Positions 34,828 through 45,844 of a DNA stretch of 64,000 nucleotides are shown piece after piece (positions within the stretch are counted from its first letter, which is position 1; each line of letters begins with the position of its first letter). Below the pieces are notes generated by a model. That model saw nothing but the letters and a program-made list of their open reading frames with translations, made no database searches and was not told where the DNA came from. Source of the stretch: Sinelater perroti (lineage: Eukaryota; Arthropoda; Insecta; Coleoptera; Elateridae); NCBI GenBank assembly GCA_036346155.1, contig JARFIY010000299.1, forward strand, positions 5,790,001-5,854,000, given 5' to 3'. Both the position numbers and the translations under genes were made by a program.

Positions 34828-34884
34828 ATATGAGAGCCTTTACCTCTCAGTTCGCAGGTCGTGCGCCCACGCGGGGCGTTATAT
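34828..34884 (-). repeat. Dispersed repeat family D, copy 3 (fragment, inverted)
   Basis: The minus strand reads A-A-C-G-C-C-C-C-G-C-G-T-G-G-G-C-G-C, then C-C-T-G-C-G-A-A-C-T-G-A-G-A-G-G, then G-G-C-T-C-T-C-A-T-A-T. This is the start of family D, and the rest is absent. It is the least diverged copy of that first segment and is useful for defining the consensus. Confidence 0.6.
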
Positions 34885-35089
34885 GATCTGATGTTTGTGT
34901 TGTTCAACGATTGTCTGCATATTATAATTGTGTTTTACAGCAGTATGTGGGAAAATCAAGTATAAACAGGAAATAGCTTTTTAATTTAATGAAACACCAT
35001 AAAATCACAATCACATTGTTTTTCTATATAATATCGTGACTTAGCAACACCAAGGGATATGTAATTTTTGATGTCGCTATCGTAAAATG

Positions 35090-35480
35090 AAGCTGGTTGT
35101 AACACCAGCTAATCGCGCACGAACACTTCGAAGTGTTTTTTAAGTAGTTCAAACAATAATCGCAGAACGACAAATACGGACTGCAGCAAAGGTGTTCCAG
35201 TCAAATCCAAAACAAAAAACCTTCAATTATTTGTCGAATTTCCGTAGTTTAAGGATTTACCTTACGATTGACAATAATGATTGCTCGAGCACTGCCGTAG
35301 CTTATTGGCACCTCAAAAGCAATTTTAGTAAACGTTAATCAGCGGTCATCTTTGAAAAAGCGACGAACATTGCGAATGTTTTCCTCAGCCACGCTGGTCA
35401 ACGGACGACCTTCTTGTTTGTCACGGCTATACTTCAGTCTTCTTCAGGTTGTTTCAAACTGTGCTTCAAGTTCCCTCAAA
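35090..35480 (-). mobile_element. Possible mariner N-terminal fragment
   Basis: On the minus strand at about 35,420-35,280 the peptide E-G-R-P-L-T-S-V-A-E-E-N-I-R-N-V-R-R-F-F appears, then I-S-Y-G-S-A-R-A-I-I. This resembles the linker and second helix-turn-helix of a mariner transposase (G-R-P-x-T...E-N-I-x-x-V-R; I-S-x-G-S-V-x-x-I-I). No catalytic part or terminal repeats were recognised nearby. Confidence 0.45.
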
Positions 35481-35699
35481 ATTTTTGATGAATTCACCTA
35501 TCGATGCATATAAAAGAAATTCTAGTGTACATTTGATTCGCCCTTCTATGAAACTTTGTGATCGATGAAGATCGGAAGAATTAATAATTGTTGAAGTTTA
35601 AAAATTCATATTCTATAAATTTCACACATAAAGAAATTATTGAAACGACATTTGTATTTCTATTTATATTTTGTTAGATTTTATTTTATTATCACGATT

Positions 35700-37070
35700 T
35701 ATGAAATCGCCAAAAAAGATGTATTCAACATGATTAACTCGGTGGTTACAGTTGGGAATTGTCCAACAATATTTTTTTGCATTTTGCCCATTATAAGATC
35801 GTTGATTCGGTCATAATATTGTTCAAGCCCATTTTTTAACATTTATGATTAGGTATAATTATTTCATAATTAATCTACAGAATTTAAAAAGTTAAAATCA
35901 ATGATATTCTTCAATATTAGCTTCTTACACACTTAAAAATGGTTGATTCAATTTTCCCCTTTTTCACCAACAATTTCATTATCATACCAATGATCAATGG
36001 GAGCTAAAAACATAAAAATAATCAAATTTTTCGAGACTATTTTGCAAATAGAAGAAATATTAATCTTCAACCGATCAAGGATGGTTTACTGCACTCGTTG
36101 TTGATATTATAGCAGTAATCAATAACATTTCGAGTATAATAAAATAGTTGATTAGATTTTTTTGTGTTTTATTACTTGTATTTCAATCTTCTATAAAAAT
36201 GATCAGAAGAATTTGAAATTTCAAAATCAGTCAACTTCACCAAGATATCGCCTTGCACATGAGAATATAGATAACTTGATTTTCGTTTTTGAAACACAAT
36301 TTTATGTGTTCTGTGATTTGGTTTCATCGCACAAATAATCTTTAACATTAAAAAATCTATGATTGACGAATGACATCAAAATGACGGTTTCGTTGATAAC
36401 AATTTCGTATTGTTCAACATCAAATTGTTATAGAACGAATGAGTAGAGCATAAAAATCAAAAATCAATAAATTTCATCTAGATTTTGTTGGTTTTTATAT
36501 TTGGATTTTATTTAAACAAAATTTAAGAATTAGCAGTTCCAAACTTTTGATTTAACCTTGTTCGATAACAATTTTTGTTTTACGATTTGGTTTCTTTAAG
36601 ATACAATCAAAGGAATTGAAATATGCAAAATCAGTCATTTTCATCAGCTTTATGCGCATAACAAATATTAATATTATGCAGTAAAGATTTTTAATATTTT
36701 ATAATTGATAATCAATAAAATTAAATATTTATGATTTATAATTATTCGATGGTTTCGTTATCATAACCATGATTTTCTGTGTTTTTATTATTGGTGGTTA
36801 TTATCTCCTAAATAATAGATAAACTTTAAAAATTAATGGGAGCAAATGTCACTAATACATTCTTTTTGAAGATGAAAGTCTTCTTAGTACTGAACTATGA
36901 TTTTCTGAATCTTATAATTAGCGAGACTGAAAAAGGCAAAATCAATAAATAGCACTAAAACCCCATTTTGCGCAAAAAATCGTTAGTTCTTTTCGCATTA
37001 TAAATAATAAATTTTTTATTTATACGAGTTGGTTTTATTATGACATAAATAATCAAAAATACCCAGAATC
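35700..37070. repeat. Very AT-rich zone with irregularly recurring diverged motifs
   Basis: Two words alternate through about 1.4 kb. One is a G-G-T-T-T-C-G-T-T-A-T-C-A-T-A-A-like word (for example 36,382, 36,746, 37,025). The other is a C-A-A-A-A-T-C-A-A-T-A-A-A-T-T-T-C-A-T-C-like word (36,454, 36,625, 36,935, with relatives near 35,888 and 36,222). Similar pairs recur at 39,056/39,115 and 40.7-40.9 kb. Spacing is irregular, about 170-330 bp. An old, shuffled tandem repeat is a likely explanation, but AT bias could inflate the similarity. Confidence 0.4.
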
Positions 37071-37079
37071 ATTTTATTT

Positions 37080-37610
37080 ATCAGAAATATTCTTCCTCAG
37101 CAGAAATGCAAGGATTTGTACCGTTCAAAAAATGCATCAAATGACTTTTCAAGTTGCTGACTGGAATGGCGTTGAGAACGCTCGTCATTGACCGTCGAGT
37201 ATCTTCAATTAATGCAAAACGATTTCCTTTCATCGCTAAATGCAACTTAGGGAATAGAATATGGAGAATGCTGAAGCAAAAAATAATTGTTAGTCAAAAA
37301 ATCAGGGACAATTCATGATCTATGAGAAGATCCATTATTGTACTTCAGTCTACCTTTTCCTCGATATTTACGGAGAACACGACAAATACGGCCTACCAAA
37401 TGCTTGAAGAAACCAAGATACTACTCAATGTTAAACGTTGCATTGCTTGGTACGAATTCTTGAAATCGTAATAAGCTATGAGCATTATTTTGACTTCTCC
37501 AAACAAGTTTTTTTATTGTATTCATCTGGTAAGCGCCATTCAGCTCTTCGAAGCTTTGCTCCTCACCAGTTACAATCGTTTTGAAGTTTTCAACTCTTCG
37601 AGTTTCTCTA
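37080..37610 (-). mobile_element. Mariner transposase C-terminal half, fossil
   Basis: The minus strand reads I-V-T-G-E-E-Q-S (37,585-37,560), where I-V-T-G-D-E-S is expected around the first catalytic aspartate. F-V-P-S-N-A-T-F-N-I-E-Y-Y-L follows (37,460-37,420; compare F-V-P-x-G-Q-T-V-N). Then come a degenerate H-D-N-A-P-S-H box near 37,335 and L-H-L-A-M-K-G-N-R-F (37,245-37,215). It ends with an N-A-I-P-V-S-N-L-type segment and E-E-E-Y-F near 37,090. The catalytic aspartate of the first box is changed to E and the central box is damaged. The N-terminal half is missing and the fragment abuts a Jockey-like tail. Confidence 0.65.
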
Positions 37611-37614
37611 ATTA

Positions 37615-38900
37615 TGTGTTTGCGATGCCCAATTCGGTACAAGTTTGTTGGCCATCGTCGTCTTACCGTTTTTATTGGATCTCTTTACGTTAGCTATGTA
37701 ATTACGAGTTTAAGTGTGATTCAAATTTTCTGTGGTGATTTACGCTTCTATTGGATAACTAGTGGACAACTTCCTTTACTTTCGGGATTCTTAGGTCGAT
37801 ATGTGCCGTTTCATTAGTGAAGTACCATTGGCTGTCAACAATGGTTCTTAATATTTTAAATTGGCATCTCTGTATGATTGCTATGTTCGAGTTATTGCAC
37901 ATCTCTGACGCTTTAAGTGATAGGTCGATATGATAATAGCTTTGTAAATTATGATCTTATTTTATTTCCTTAAATGTGATCTTCCATCAATCAGCCAAAT
38001 GAGTTCTTTTATCTTTAAATCTGTTTGTTGATTGACTTCGATCTTTTCTTAACGTAATAGATACGTGCTTAGATTTTGATTCATTTATTTTGATTTTCCA
38101 TTTTTCAGTCCATGTTTGTAGAATGTATAGGCATTCTTGCAAGTCTGAATGAGTTGTTGAACACTAGTATTGCTGGTTAATACTGCAGTATCATCAGCAT
38201 GAAAATATGCCCATTGTGATGTTTGGTGCAGTTACAATGTCAGGCGTATACAGTATGCTTGATAATGGTCCGAGGACAATGCCCTGTGGAACTCCATATT
38301 CAATTGGTAGCATTGCTGATCCTTCTGTTCTTACTTTATTTCTAAATTACCGATCACTAATGTAGGATTTTAGTAGATTATAGTACCGTGATAGAAGTTT
38401 TTTAATTTTGCAAAGTAGGCCCAAGTACCAAACTTTATCAAATGGCTGGTTGACATCTAGGAATACTGCAGGGCAGCACTTTTTATTATCAAACGATATT
38501 CAAATTGGTGATATGGTATCCAGTCATTCCGTGTGAACTATGCGCCAATTTTGTGGAACAGTAGTTTTTCCAAAAATTTCGAAATCGGAGATAATAAATT
38601 TATAAGTCGATAGGAGTTGACCAGCTTAGGGTCTTTTACCAGGCTTTGGTATTAAAATTATCTCATCCAGTATTGGATTCTAATGTTTGTTTTTGGAGTA
38701 CCCGTGTTTTGATAAGATCCAAGCCAGGTGCTTTTTATATTCAAGAGCCTTATTTCATTCATAAGTTCTTTTGGTGAGATAGGTTTGATTGATTCAGTTG
38801 TCTGTAGATATTCCTCAATTAGAATTTAATGTTGATTCTTGTTCTTTGCTCATTTTTCCACTGATATGTACAAACTACTGTTACTTAGCTTCCAGTGAAC
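37615..38900 (-). mobile_element. Decayed Jockey-like non-LTR retrotransposon
   Basis: Minus-strand motifs run in Pol order. From 38,790 there is P-I-S-P-K-E-L-M-N-E-I then S-Y-Q-N-T-G-T-P-K. Near 38,640-38,560 there is N-S-Y-R-L-I-N-L-L-S-P-I-S-K-F-L-E-K-L-L. At 38,310-38,260 there is Y-G-V-P-Q-G-I-V-L-G-P-L. A frameshift follows, and then A-D-D-T-A-V-L-T-S-N with the catalytic aspartates intact (about 38,200-38,170). K-H-V-S-I-T-L-R-K-D-R lies near 38,060. The C-terminus W-Y-F-T-N-E-T-A-H-I-D-L-R-I-P (37,830-37,790) and R-R-W-P-T-N-L (37,665-37,645) is the usual Jockey ending. The endonuclease is absent, as in a 5'-truncated copy. Confidence 0.75.
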
Positions 38901-38904
38901 GAAG

Positions 38905-39945
38905 CATCATGAAATGTTCATAAACTGTTAAGGAAGTATGACACTTTACAAATTAATCTCCCATCAACAGATGGCGCCGTTAATTTTGTTAAAATAGATC
39001 TATTCTGGTTATTTTTAAAACAGGCTGTGTAGAATAAAAATAATTTTTAAGATTTCATTTGATGGTTTTTTATTTTTATTGCGTTATTATATATTAGTCA
39101 TATAATATTTCATAACAATTTAAAATGCAAAATCAATAAACTTCATCTAAATATCATTCTGTATACGAACATTTTTTTAATTTTATGTTTGTATTACTCA
39201 TCGATAATATTTTGTATTCATAATATTCCTTGTCTGCACGTCTTTTTTTGAACATTAAAAGGAGAAAGCGTGTTTCTTATCTTAATAGACAAGTTGAGGG
39301 AAACTGTGATTCAGACACGAAGTTATAATATACCATCTATCCATTCATGAAAGTCAAAATTCCTGTAACATTTCCGGGCCCCACATTTCATGAAACATTC
39401 ATAAACGCAGCAGATGCTTAGCATGGCCCGGTGATTCGGCCATTAACGCCTTGTTTACTAAACTCCATGCTTATAATGGGCATACATTAAGATCCTAACA
39501 ACACCATTTGCATTCTGAAATAACCAACTCGATTTTCAGCAGCTTTAGTCGGAAAAATGCTTAAAAGATTACATGAGCCTTTGAATAACTTCATTTAGTT
39601 ATCATCGCTTATAGGAACAAGAAATATGTGAAGCTAATTTAAAAACTCAACCATGAAGATACAGATAGAGCCAAGGCAAATTCAAGAACCTCTCAACAGT
39701 TCAAAAGGTGCGAACATAAACCTTCCAGGACCATGAAGTCTTTTCAATCAATCATGAGGGACCTGCAGAGTAAAATTATTGCTAAAAAGGTTTTTCTGGT
39801 GTTTTAATGATTGAGGAAAAATCATAAGGCTCTTCATGCCTCGTCACTTTAATGATGACCATCGATACGGGAAGAAATACTCCCTTCAAGATGACCTGTT
39901 TAGATAAGTTATCAGTCAGTCTACTGGCAGAATGAATTTGATAAA
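38905..39945. other. AT-rich stretch, nothing recognised
   Basis: No exon was seen. AGATGGCGCC at 38,969-38,978 resembles the insect CTCF core, but it lies in a small inverted repeat (C-A-T-C-A-A-C-A-G-A-T-G) and may belong to a transposon. Around 39.35-39.55 kb composition rises slightly in GC without a recognisable feature. Confidence 0.3.
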
Positions 39946-39949
39946 CCAC

Positions 39950-40340
39950 TGGGCTGGGCTGGAATGCGCCGGAGTTCCGGAAGACCCGGCCGGCTCAGTG
40001 GAAGACAGCCAAGAGCCCGGCGCAGATTCGGGGCCCCTCTATATGGCAGGCGTGTGCCCGTTTCGCGCTCGTGCCGCTGCGGGCAGGCATGGTCAGACCG
40101 GCTCGGCTCCAGCTCCATTAAAGCCGTGAACTTAATGGGGAAATTAGCATGCAATTTGCAATCTTTAATCTTCTAACAGGAAGTCATTAGCCACGAGACA
40201 ACATAATGGCCCTAATTTTTCGCAGACAGCAACAGCAACAGCCTGGGCGACGCTCTTCGATAAGCCCGGAGCGTGACAAGCTGCCTTATGCAGCTATCTG
40301 GCCTTATCTTCGAAAGCCTGGGATGGGATGCCCGACGGTC
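39950..40340. promoter_or_regulatory. GC-rich island, candidate regulatory module
   Basis: About 390 bp. GC-rich sequence is interleaved with homeodomain-type cores (TTAAT, AATTAG, ATTAGCC, CCTAATT) and a GCATGCAATTTGCAAT stretch near 40,147-40,163 that contains near-octamer words. Open frames of 65-77 codons overlap on both strands without family resemblance. The texture resembles conserved non-coding DNA, but conservation cannot be tested here. Confidence 0.4.
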
Positions 40341-40344
40341 CGTT

Positions 40345-41105
40345 AAAATGGAAAGTCGCTGATGGATGCTCTAGACAAACGCAGATATGCCAAAATTTCT
40401 CCGAAACGATCTATACCTTCAAGTTTCTTTGTTATAGAATGATGGAATCAAAGGTCTTTAAAATTCGGTGATGCCCACTGATGACAAGTTTTAACGCTTT
40501 TTTGATTTGTTGCGTGACCATAAAGTTAGAAAATAAACTTTGAGCCAGCTCAACAAAGGATTTTAAAATTTCATCAAAAATTAGAGGTGCAATAAAGCAC
40601 CACCTTTAATTTTTTTTCCATTATTTTTATGATGACGCAAACGAATAATAAAAACATAAGAAATCTTCGATAAAACAAAATGAAGATCATCAAATCAGAC
40701 ATTTTCTGATCTTTTTACGATTTCCTTATAAATCAGTGGTTTTGATTACGAAAACGATGATATCAAACTAATCTTTAATGACTTTATGGAGTTCAAATCA
40801 CAAGCCTTTGTACCATTGATCATTATTTTCTATAGTGATTACGTGATAGTGAAAATCAAATTTATTTTGACCGAACAATACAGATATCTAATTGAATGAC
40901 GATATTTTGATGAATTCATTCATGTTTTTAAATATTTTTGTTAGGTTTGTTAATTAAGCTTGATGACAAAATGTTAAGAAATCATCCGACATTTGGATAG
41001 AATCAATGCTCGCAAATTTTAAACTTTTCTTTAATTATAAATGATATGGTATAAATACTGTTAATATACGTTAAGTGAACATGAATTTAAAAATTTCTTG
41101 AATTA
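40345..41105. other. AT-rich stretch, nothing recognised apart from weak repeat words
   Basis: No gene. Words related to the diverged repeats at 35.7-37.1 kb occur around 40.7-40.9 kb. Confidence 0.3.
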
Positions 41106-41109
41106 CTTG

Positions 41110-41280
41110 CATAATGGTGAGAGGCTCCACGCTATGTATGGGAGCATGTTCTGCGATCTAAACTGTTAAGGCTTTCACTTGTTCCTCCTCAGTACCCAGC
41201 CTGATTAGCTCATAGACAGAGAGGCTTCGAGCTCACCGAGCTCTAAAAATACTCTCAAGGAGGCAGACCCAATTATAACA
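41110..41280 (+). repeat. Possible divergent family D relative
   Basis: The start G-A-G-A-G-G-C-T-C-C-A-C-G-C-T then G-G-G-A-G-C-A-T-G resembles the first segment of family D. The rest does not align with the other copies. It immediately precedes the hAT fossil. Confidence 0.3.
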
Positions 41281-41329
41281 TTCGATTGCATTGCATTGTA
41301 ATGTGTATATGATGAATTTCGTGAGTTGG

Positions 41330-42450
41330 TGGTCTACAATGGCATTCAACGAAACACTGATTTAGACTTCGCAAACTCAATGGAAGAACAACGCGTCCGA
41401 TGACTGGAAAATAACCATATAATAAACGATCATGATCAGTCTGCATACAAAATTTATTAGTAGAAGTCTAGTTTCACAAAGAGCCAATGAATTCCTTATA
41501 CAATTTGCCAACCAAGTTAAGGCAGAAATTGTCCAAGAGACTGTAATTGATAAATATTAATCTATAATTGCGGACTCAACTCAACGCCAAATGTATCTCA
41601 CGTGAACCAACTGGCTTTTGTGGTATGCCATGTGTTACCTACGGGAACTCTCGTTGAACGATTTTTGACGTTTATTCCTAACTGCGGACATAAATCGGAA
41701 GAGATAGTGAATACTGTAATGTAAATTTTAGATTTTGTAGGTTTTGATCTAAATATATCAAAAAGTTGCTACAAAGATCTTCAGACTAAAATAAAGTAAA
41801 TCCTTTGGCCGCATACATCTTTACAATTAGTTGATTCTGTAGCTGCGGAAAACTACAAGTACTCTGTTGACTTTCTTCTTTAGAACAACAAACTCTATAA
41901 ATTGTGTTGTTCTTCAACCAAAAGATGGAATATCATGTAATCTCACCTTAAAAAAGACTCATTATCTTTTAAATTCTTGCCAATAAGTTGATGGAATTCC
42001 CGTGCTGGTGTCAGTCAAGCATAATACAAATCGTACCAGAAGTAAAGGATCTTGGCGCTCTGACACACATTACCTATGATGGTGATCAGATTAAGGATGC
42101 ACATTATAAAGAAAAATTAAAGTCTTGAAATGGCATTAATGATAATTTTTTGGAACAATATTCTTGTAAAGACTACAAGAAGAAAGTACGGGCACAACAA
42201 AAATTATTCTCTACAGTACTTTGAAGTTCTTATAAACACTTTTCGCAACGAAGATGAGTTTCGAAGAAAACCAAGCAAAATCAATATGTGAAACTAACGT
42301 CTAGAAGATAAACATTATAAAAAATAGGAAACCAAAAGTTCCTTTCAGTGAAATCAGAGAAATTGCGAGTTTGTGGACGACAGTATTTCATGATAGAAAG
42401 ATATTATGCTGCATTTAGTGCTTTGAAGCTCAACTTAGTACGAAAAAGAA
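41330..42450 (+). mobile_element. hAT-superfamily (ZMYM1/DUF4371-like) transposase fossil
   Basis: The plus strand reads R-A-N-E-F-L-I-Q-F-A-N-Q-V-K-A-E-I-V-Q-E (41,480-41,540), then an S-I-I-A-D-S-T catalytic-type segment near 41,560. G-T-L-V-E-R-F-L-T-F-I-P-N-C-G-H-K-S-E-E-I appears near 41,645-41,705 in two frames, then L-D-F-V-G-F-D-L-N-I, and L-Q-L-V-D-S-V-A-A-E-N-Y near 41,825 where H-S-L-N-L-V-G-V-A-A-A-E is usual. C-C-S-S-T-K-R-W-N-I-M near 41,905 matches the F-S-A-S-T-K-R-W-x-I-L block. These are hallmarks of ZMYM1-like hAT transposases. Frameshifts and stops are many. The C-terminal dimerisation region is only weakly visible past 42.1 kb. Terminal repeats were not found. Confidence 0.65.
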
Positions 42451-42984
42451 CAATATATACAAAAATATTTTTATATTCTAATCACTTGAATGGAAAAAGA
42501 TAGAATAATGTAGAGGGCAAATCAGGTACCGGAAAAGTATGCTTCTACTTTAGATACAACATTCCCTGAGGAATGTGCATTTTTAAGAATACATAAAAGT
42601 ATTGACAAAGACACAAATTCTCCTAGCATTATTGAAGTCATAGGACGTGTAGTCTATTTTTCAATACTGTCATCGTTCTCAAAATTTTTTTAAATTTGCA
42701 TTTACTAATTGAACTGGAAAACGATCCTTTTCAGCTCTTAACAAAATGAAAAACTCTTGAGATCAACTTTAAGACAAGAAAAAAGGTCGGGCCTTGTACT
42801 TTTATTTATCGAGGGGGAATTTCTACAGAGTCCTTCTTTTGATGACGTAGTACCAAGGTTTGCTAATTCTAAAGCCGGGAAAAGCAATGTTTTTCAATTT
42901 TTTTGTAATTTTTTCATCACGTCTCAAACATGCAAAAATTTGAGGAAAGAAGGCTGAAAAATTGTCTGCCCTAGAGCGGCAAAA

Positions 42985-43105
42985 ACCTTAATCAAGTCTT
43001 GGTTGTGGGGCGATGTGACAAGACACTGTGTTAGATGATCGCACTATTAATCCCCTGTTATTTACAGTGAACTAAGTAGGCCACCCACCAATTCAAGGAC
43101 TTCTT
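42985..43105 (+). repeat. Dispersed repeat family D, copy 4 (3' part)
   Basis: It contains G-G-C-G-A-T-G-T-G-A-C-A-A-G-A-C-A-C, then G-A-T-C-G-C-A-C-T-A-T-T-A-A-T-C-C-C-C-T-G-T-T, then A-G-T-G-A-A-C and A-A-G-T-A-G-G-C-C-A-C-C-C-A-C-C-A. These match the middle and end of the copies at 50.2 and 51.2 kb. The first segment is missing. Confidence 0.5.
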
Positions 43106-43157
43106 CATTTGCCAAACGATAGTCTTGCAAAGTTTTTGCTCAAATTTATTATGTGCC

Positions 43158-43250
43158 AAAACGCGAAGGGAGAGGGAGGGGGAGAAAGAGAGGGAGAGAG
43201 AGTGGGTGAGGGAGACGGAGAGGGGAGAGAGGGGGAAAGAGAGAGAGATG
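43158..43250 (+). repeat. Long polypurine (GA-rich) tract
   Basis: About 90 bases contain almost only A and G, with very few pyrimidines, mostly as GAGA/GGGA units. Such mirror-like tracts can form triplex DNA and include GAGA-factor-type sites. A microsatellite origin is the simplest explanation. Confidence 0.9.
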
Positions 43251-43254
43251 CAAG

Positions 43255-44245
43255 ATCAAATTAATAAACATCTGCAAAAAATTAGCATTAATTTTAAAAT
43301 TTTATTGCTTTATAAGAAAAGCCATTTGAGGCTGATTGAATTGTATTACGATGAAATCGGTTCTTTCTATTTTTAGAAACATGCGTAAAATGTTATGGTG
43401 TTTTGATTAATGCTTTATAGACCAAATTAAAGATAAAGGGAATATATTAAACAACACGAAGATCAATTCAAAAATGTTTTTATTTGTAATTCGATTGATT
43501 TTTTATCAATACCGCTGATCATAAACTTTAAGTTTTATTTATTATTTGTACGACAAGGACAAACAAGTAAAGGAGACCTTGATGCAAGCAAATTGCATAT
43601 CAATCGTGGCTGGGTTATTATCAAATCCATTCAAGGTTTATTTGGTATATTTACTTAAACACTGATTGTACTGCACAAACTTAATCTTCAGCTCTTGGTA
43701 GGTGTCAGCGTATCAAATAATTGTTTCTCAGTGTTTGAATGTCGTTCGTATTGTACGAAGATGGATTTTGGGGATTCAAGATGTGGGACTTTGGCCTAAA
43801 AAATTTCTTCTCTCGTTATTAAAAGGAAATATTCTGAAAGCACTTCTAAGACTTCTAAATATTCAGAATTAAATTTTCAAAAACCAAATGATAAGGTCTC
43901 TTAACAAGAAACCAAGTCCACATATAGCTTTTTTATATACCCTAATGACACTGGATGAACGGATTTATTTGATCAAAACCCATTAAATGTGGACTGTTGC
44001 CTTGTACTTCATTTTTTTCTACCTTAACAAAAATGACTTGATACAATTGTTCACATAATTTCTTTAGGTATGATAAAAATATCAAACTTTAAAAACACTT
44101 TGCCCCTTTTTAGCTCTTTTAGTAGTAAAAGTTTAATATTGTCATTTTTTCTATATCCAATCATGAGATGATTTTCTTGGCATTACCTTCTTCAATGAAC
44201 AATTGATCCACGATGTGTTTCGACCCGCTTTCTCAATCTCGAATG
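43255..44245. other. AT-rich stretch, nothing recognised
   Basis: No exon or nameable element is visible between the purine tract and the next GC island. Confidence 0.35.
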
Positions 44246-44249
44246 GCTT

Positions 44250-44945
44250 CCATTAGACAGATTACCATCAAACACGAGGCGAGAGCTTTATCGGCCTTTC
44301 CAGCGCCGTAAAGCTGCCACGGGGCGTGCTCCGAACAATTAAGTCGATCACAGTCTTCGGATCGCCTACTTCGGGTTAATGGGGCATCAGGTGCGGAATA
44401 GCGAAACCAAGCAGAAAGATCGAACGGGCCGACGCATAAGCAGCCAAGCCTGCGGCTGTCTCGATCTCGGCGCGTCTAGATCGAACGCAGCTCGCTCGAA
44501 AACAATTAGAATTGCGTCAGGCAGCAAATCCGTCGTCCGTATTAATGATTTATGGTGTAATTCCACGACGGTCGGATTCCATTGAGCGGCTTTCCATTAC
44601 GGGCACTAATTGGAGGCTGATAGCGGCGCCCACGTGGCCGCCGGCGCAGGAAACGCCGCGAAACAATGGCGCTATTATTTGCGTCTCATTGTTGACGGCC
44701 GCGATTGTTGCGACGTGGGCTGCCAATCAACCGCCTCCGCGGTGCGGCGATTGTGCGGTCGAAATGGTCCGCTGAACGCGGCAACGGGTGGACCAAGGAA
44801 GATTCGCAAGGAAGATTGGCAATCACGCAGAATTGGCCAATCGCGATGCCGAGCTACGCAGCTGATGGAAGCGTTGGTCGGAAGTTGCCCAATGGCGTGG
44901 GCTTGGAGATTACCTTCGCCGCGGTGTGTGGATGTTGCCTTATAA
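44250..44945. promoter_or_regulatory. GC/CpG-rich island, candidate regulatory module
   Basis: About 700 bp of CpG-rich sequence with sharp borders. Four overlapping plus-strand frames (68-111 codons) are open but motif-free. A block CAGCGCCGTAAAGC plus GCCACGGGGCG (44,301-44,327) nearly matches one in the island at 22.87 kb. Homeodomain cores (TTAATGG, AATTAG, CTAATTGG) are frequent. Confidence 0.45.
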
Positions 44946-45359
44946 CCTTGATTGTTGCAAAATGAAGAAAATTCAATTAACCATAAACATCCTCATCGAA
45001 TTTGACCCCAGTTATTATTACATCTTTCAGACTTTTTTTTCGTTGGATACATCGGAAGAATATTAATGATATAATTTTTTCAAGATTTTCAAATACCCAT
45101 GTAAACAGTTTGAGAACACATTGATGTAGTTTATTTTCGGATGATCATCAAATCTTTTTTGGGAATTTGATTTCTTTGGTTACAAGATTAAAAAAAAATT
45201 CCATGTTAAGACCACTTCAAAATAGCATGTTCTTGAAAAATATTCAACATTTTCATTCTTTTGAAGATTATTATGAACATAATGTTTTGAACAGCCCTAT
45301 AAACACAATGTTCTCTTAATTAATATCAAAGTTTTTATGACATCATCTACTCATGGTGG

Positions 45360-45840
45360 GGTTCAGAATGGGGTAGTGAAGCGCAATACATGGCATCAGA
45401 TCCAGATTACGCCACATGGCCTCTCCTACACAATTCCTACTCTCACCTTCACGCGGTGAACCCTGTCAACCTGAGCAACCCTACTGGAGATCTGGTATCC
45501 AACCCGGGTGGAAGGTAAGGTCAGGATCGAACGAGAGAGGGAGAAATGGTCCTCCGAAAAGGGGGTTGGGTAGGGGTTAACTACCCCTGGGAAGAAATCC
45601 CTTCCCGGAAAAAAGGCCCAGTTAAAAACACTCAACATGAGCCTCGGACTGGACGGACTACGACAAAAGCGATGAAAAAAGGACATTCTACTAGGAACAT
45701 GGAACGTACTAAGTCTATAATAACTAAGTACAAATTAGACATCACGGCAGTTTAAGTGCCAAAAATAGAACAGACTGGAGGAAAATCGTTGAGTCGGTGA
45801 AGACTCTTGATGGGTGGTAAAAACCGAGAGAGAGATCCTC
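45360..45840 (+). mobile_element. 5' end of a non-LTR retrotransposon (endonuclease start)
   Basis: A locally GC-richer block leads into a plus-strand reading with L-L-G-T-W-N-V-type residues near 45,690 (a frameshift joins L-G-T-W-N-V to the next part), then I-I-T-K-Y-K-L-D-I-T-A-V at 45,717-45,752. This fits the start of APE-type endonucleases (T-W-N-V-R-S-L...K-Y-x-x-D-I-x-A-x-Q-E-T). The catalytic domain downstream is not visible, so the copy is truncated at its 3' side. Confidence 0.5.
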
Positions 45841-45844
45841 ATGG

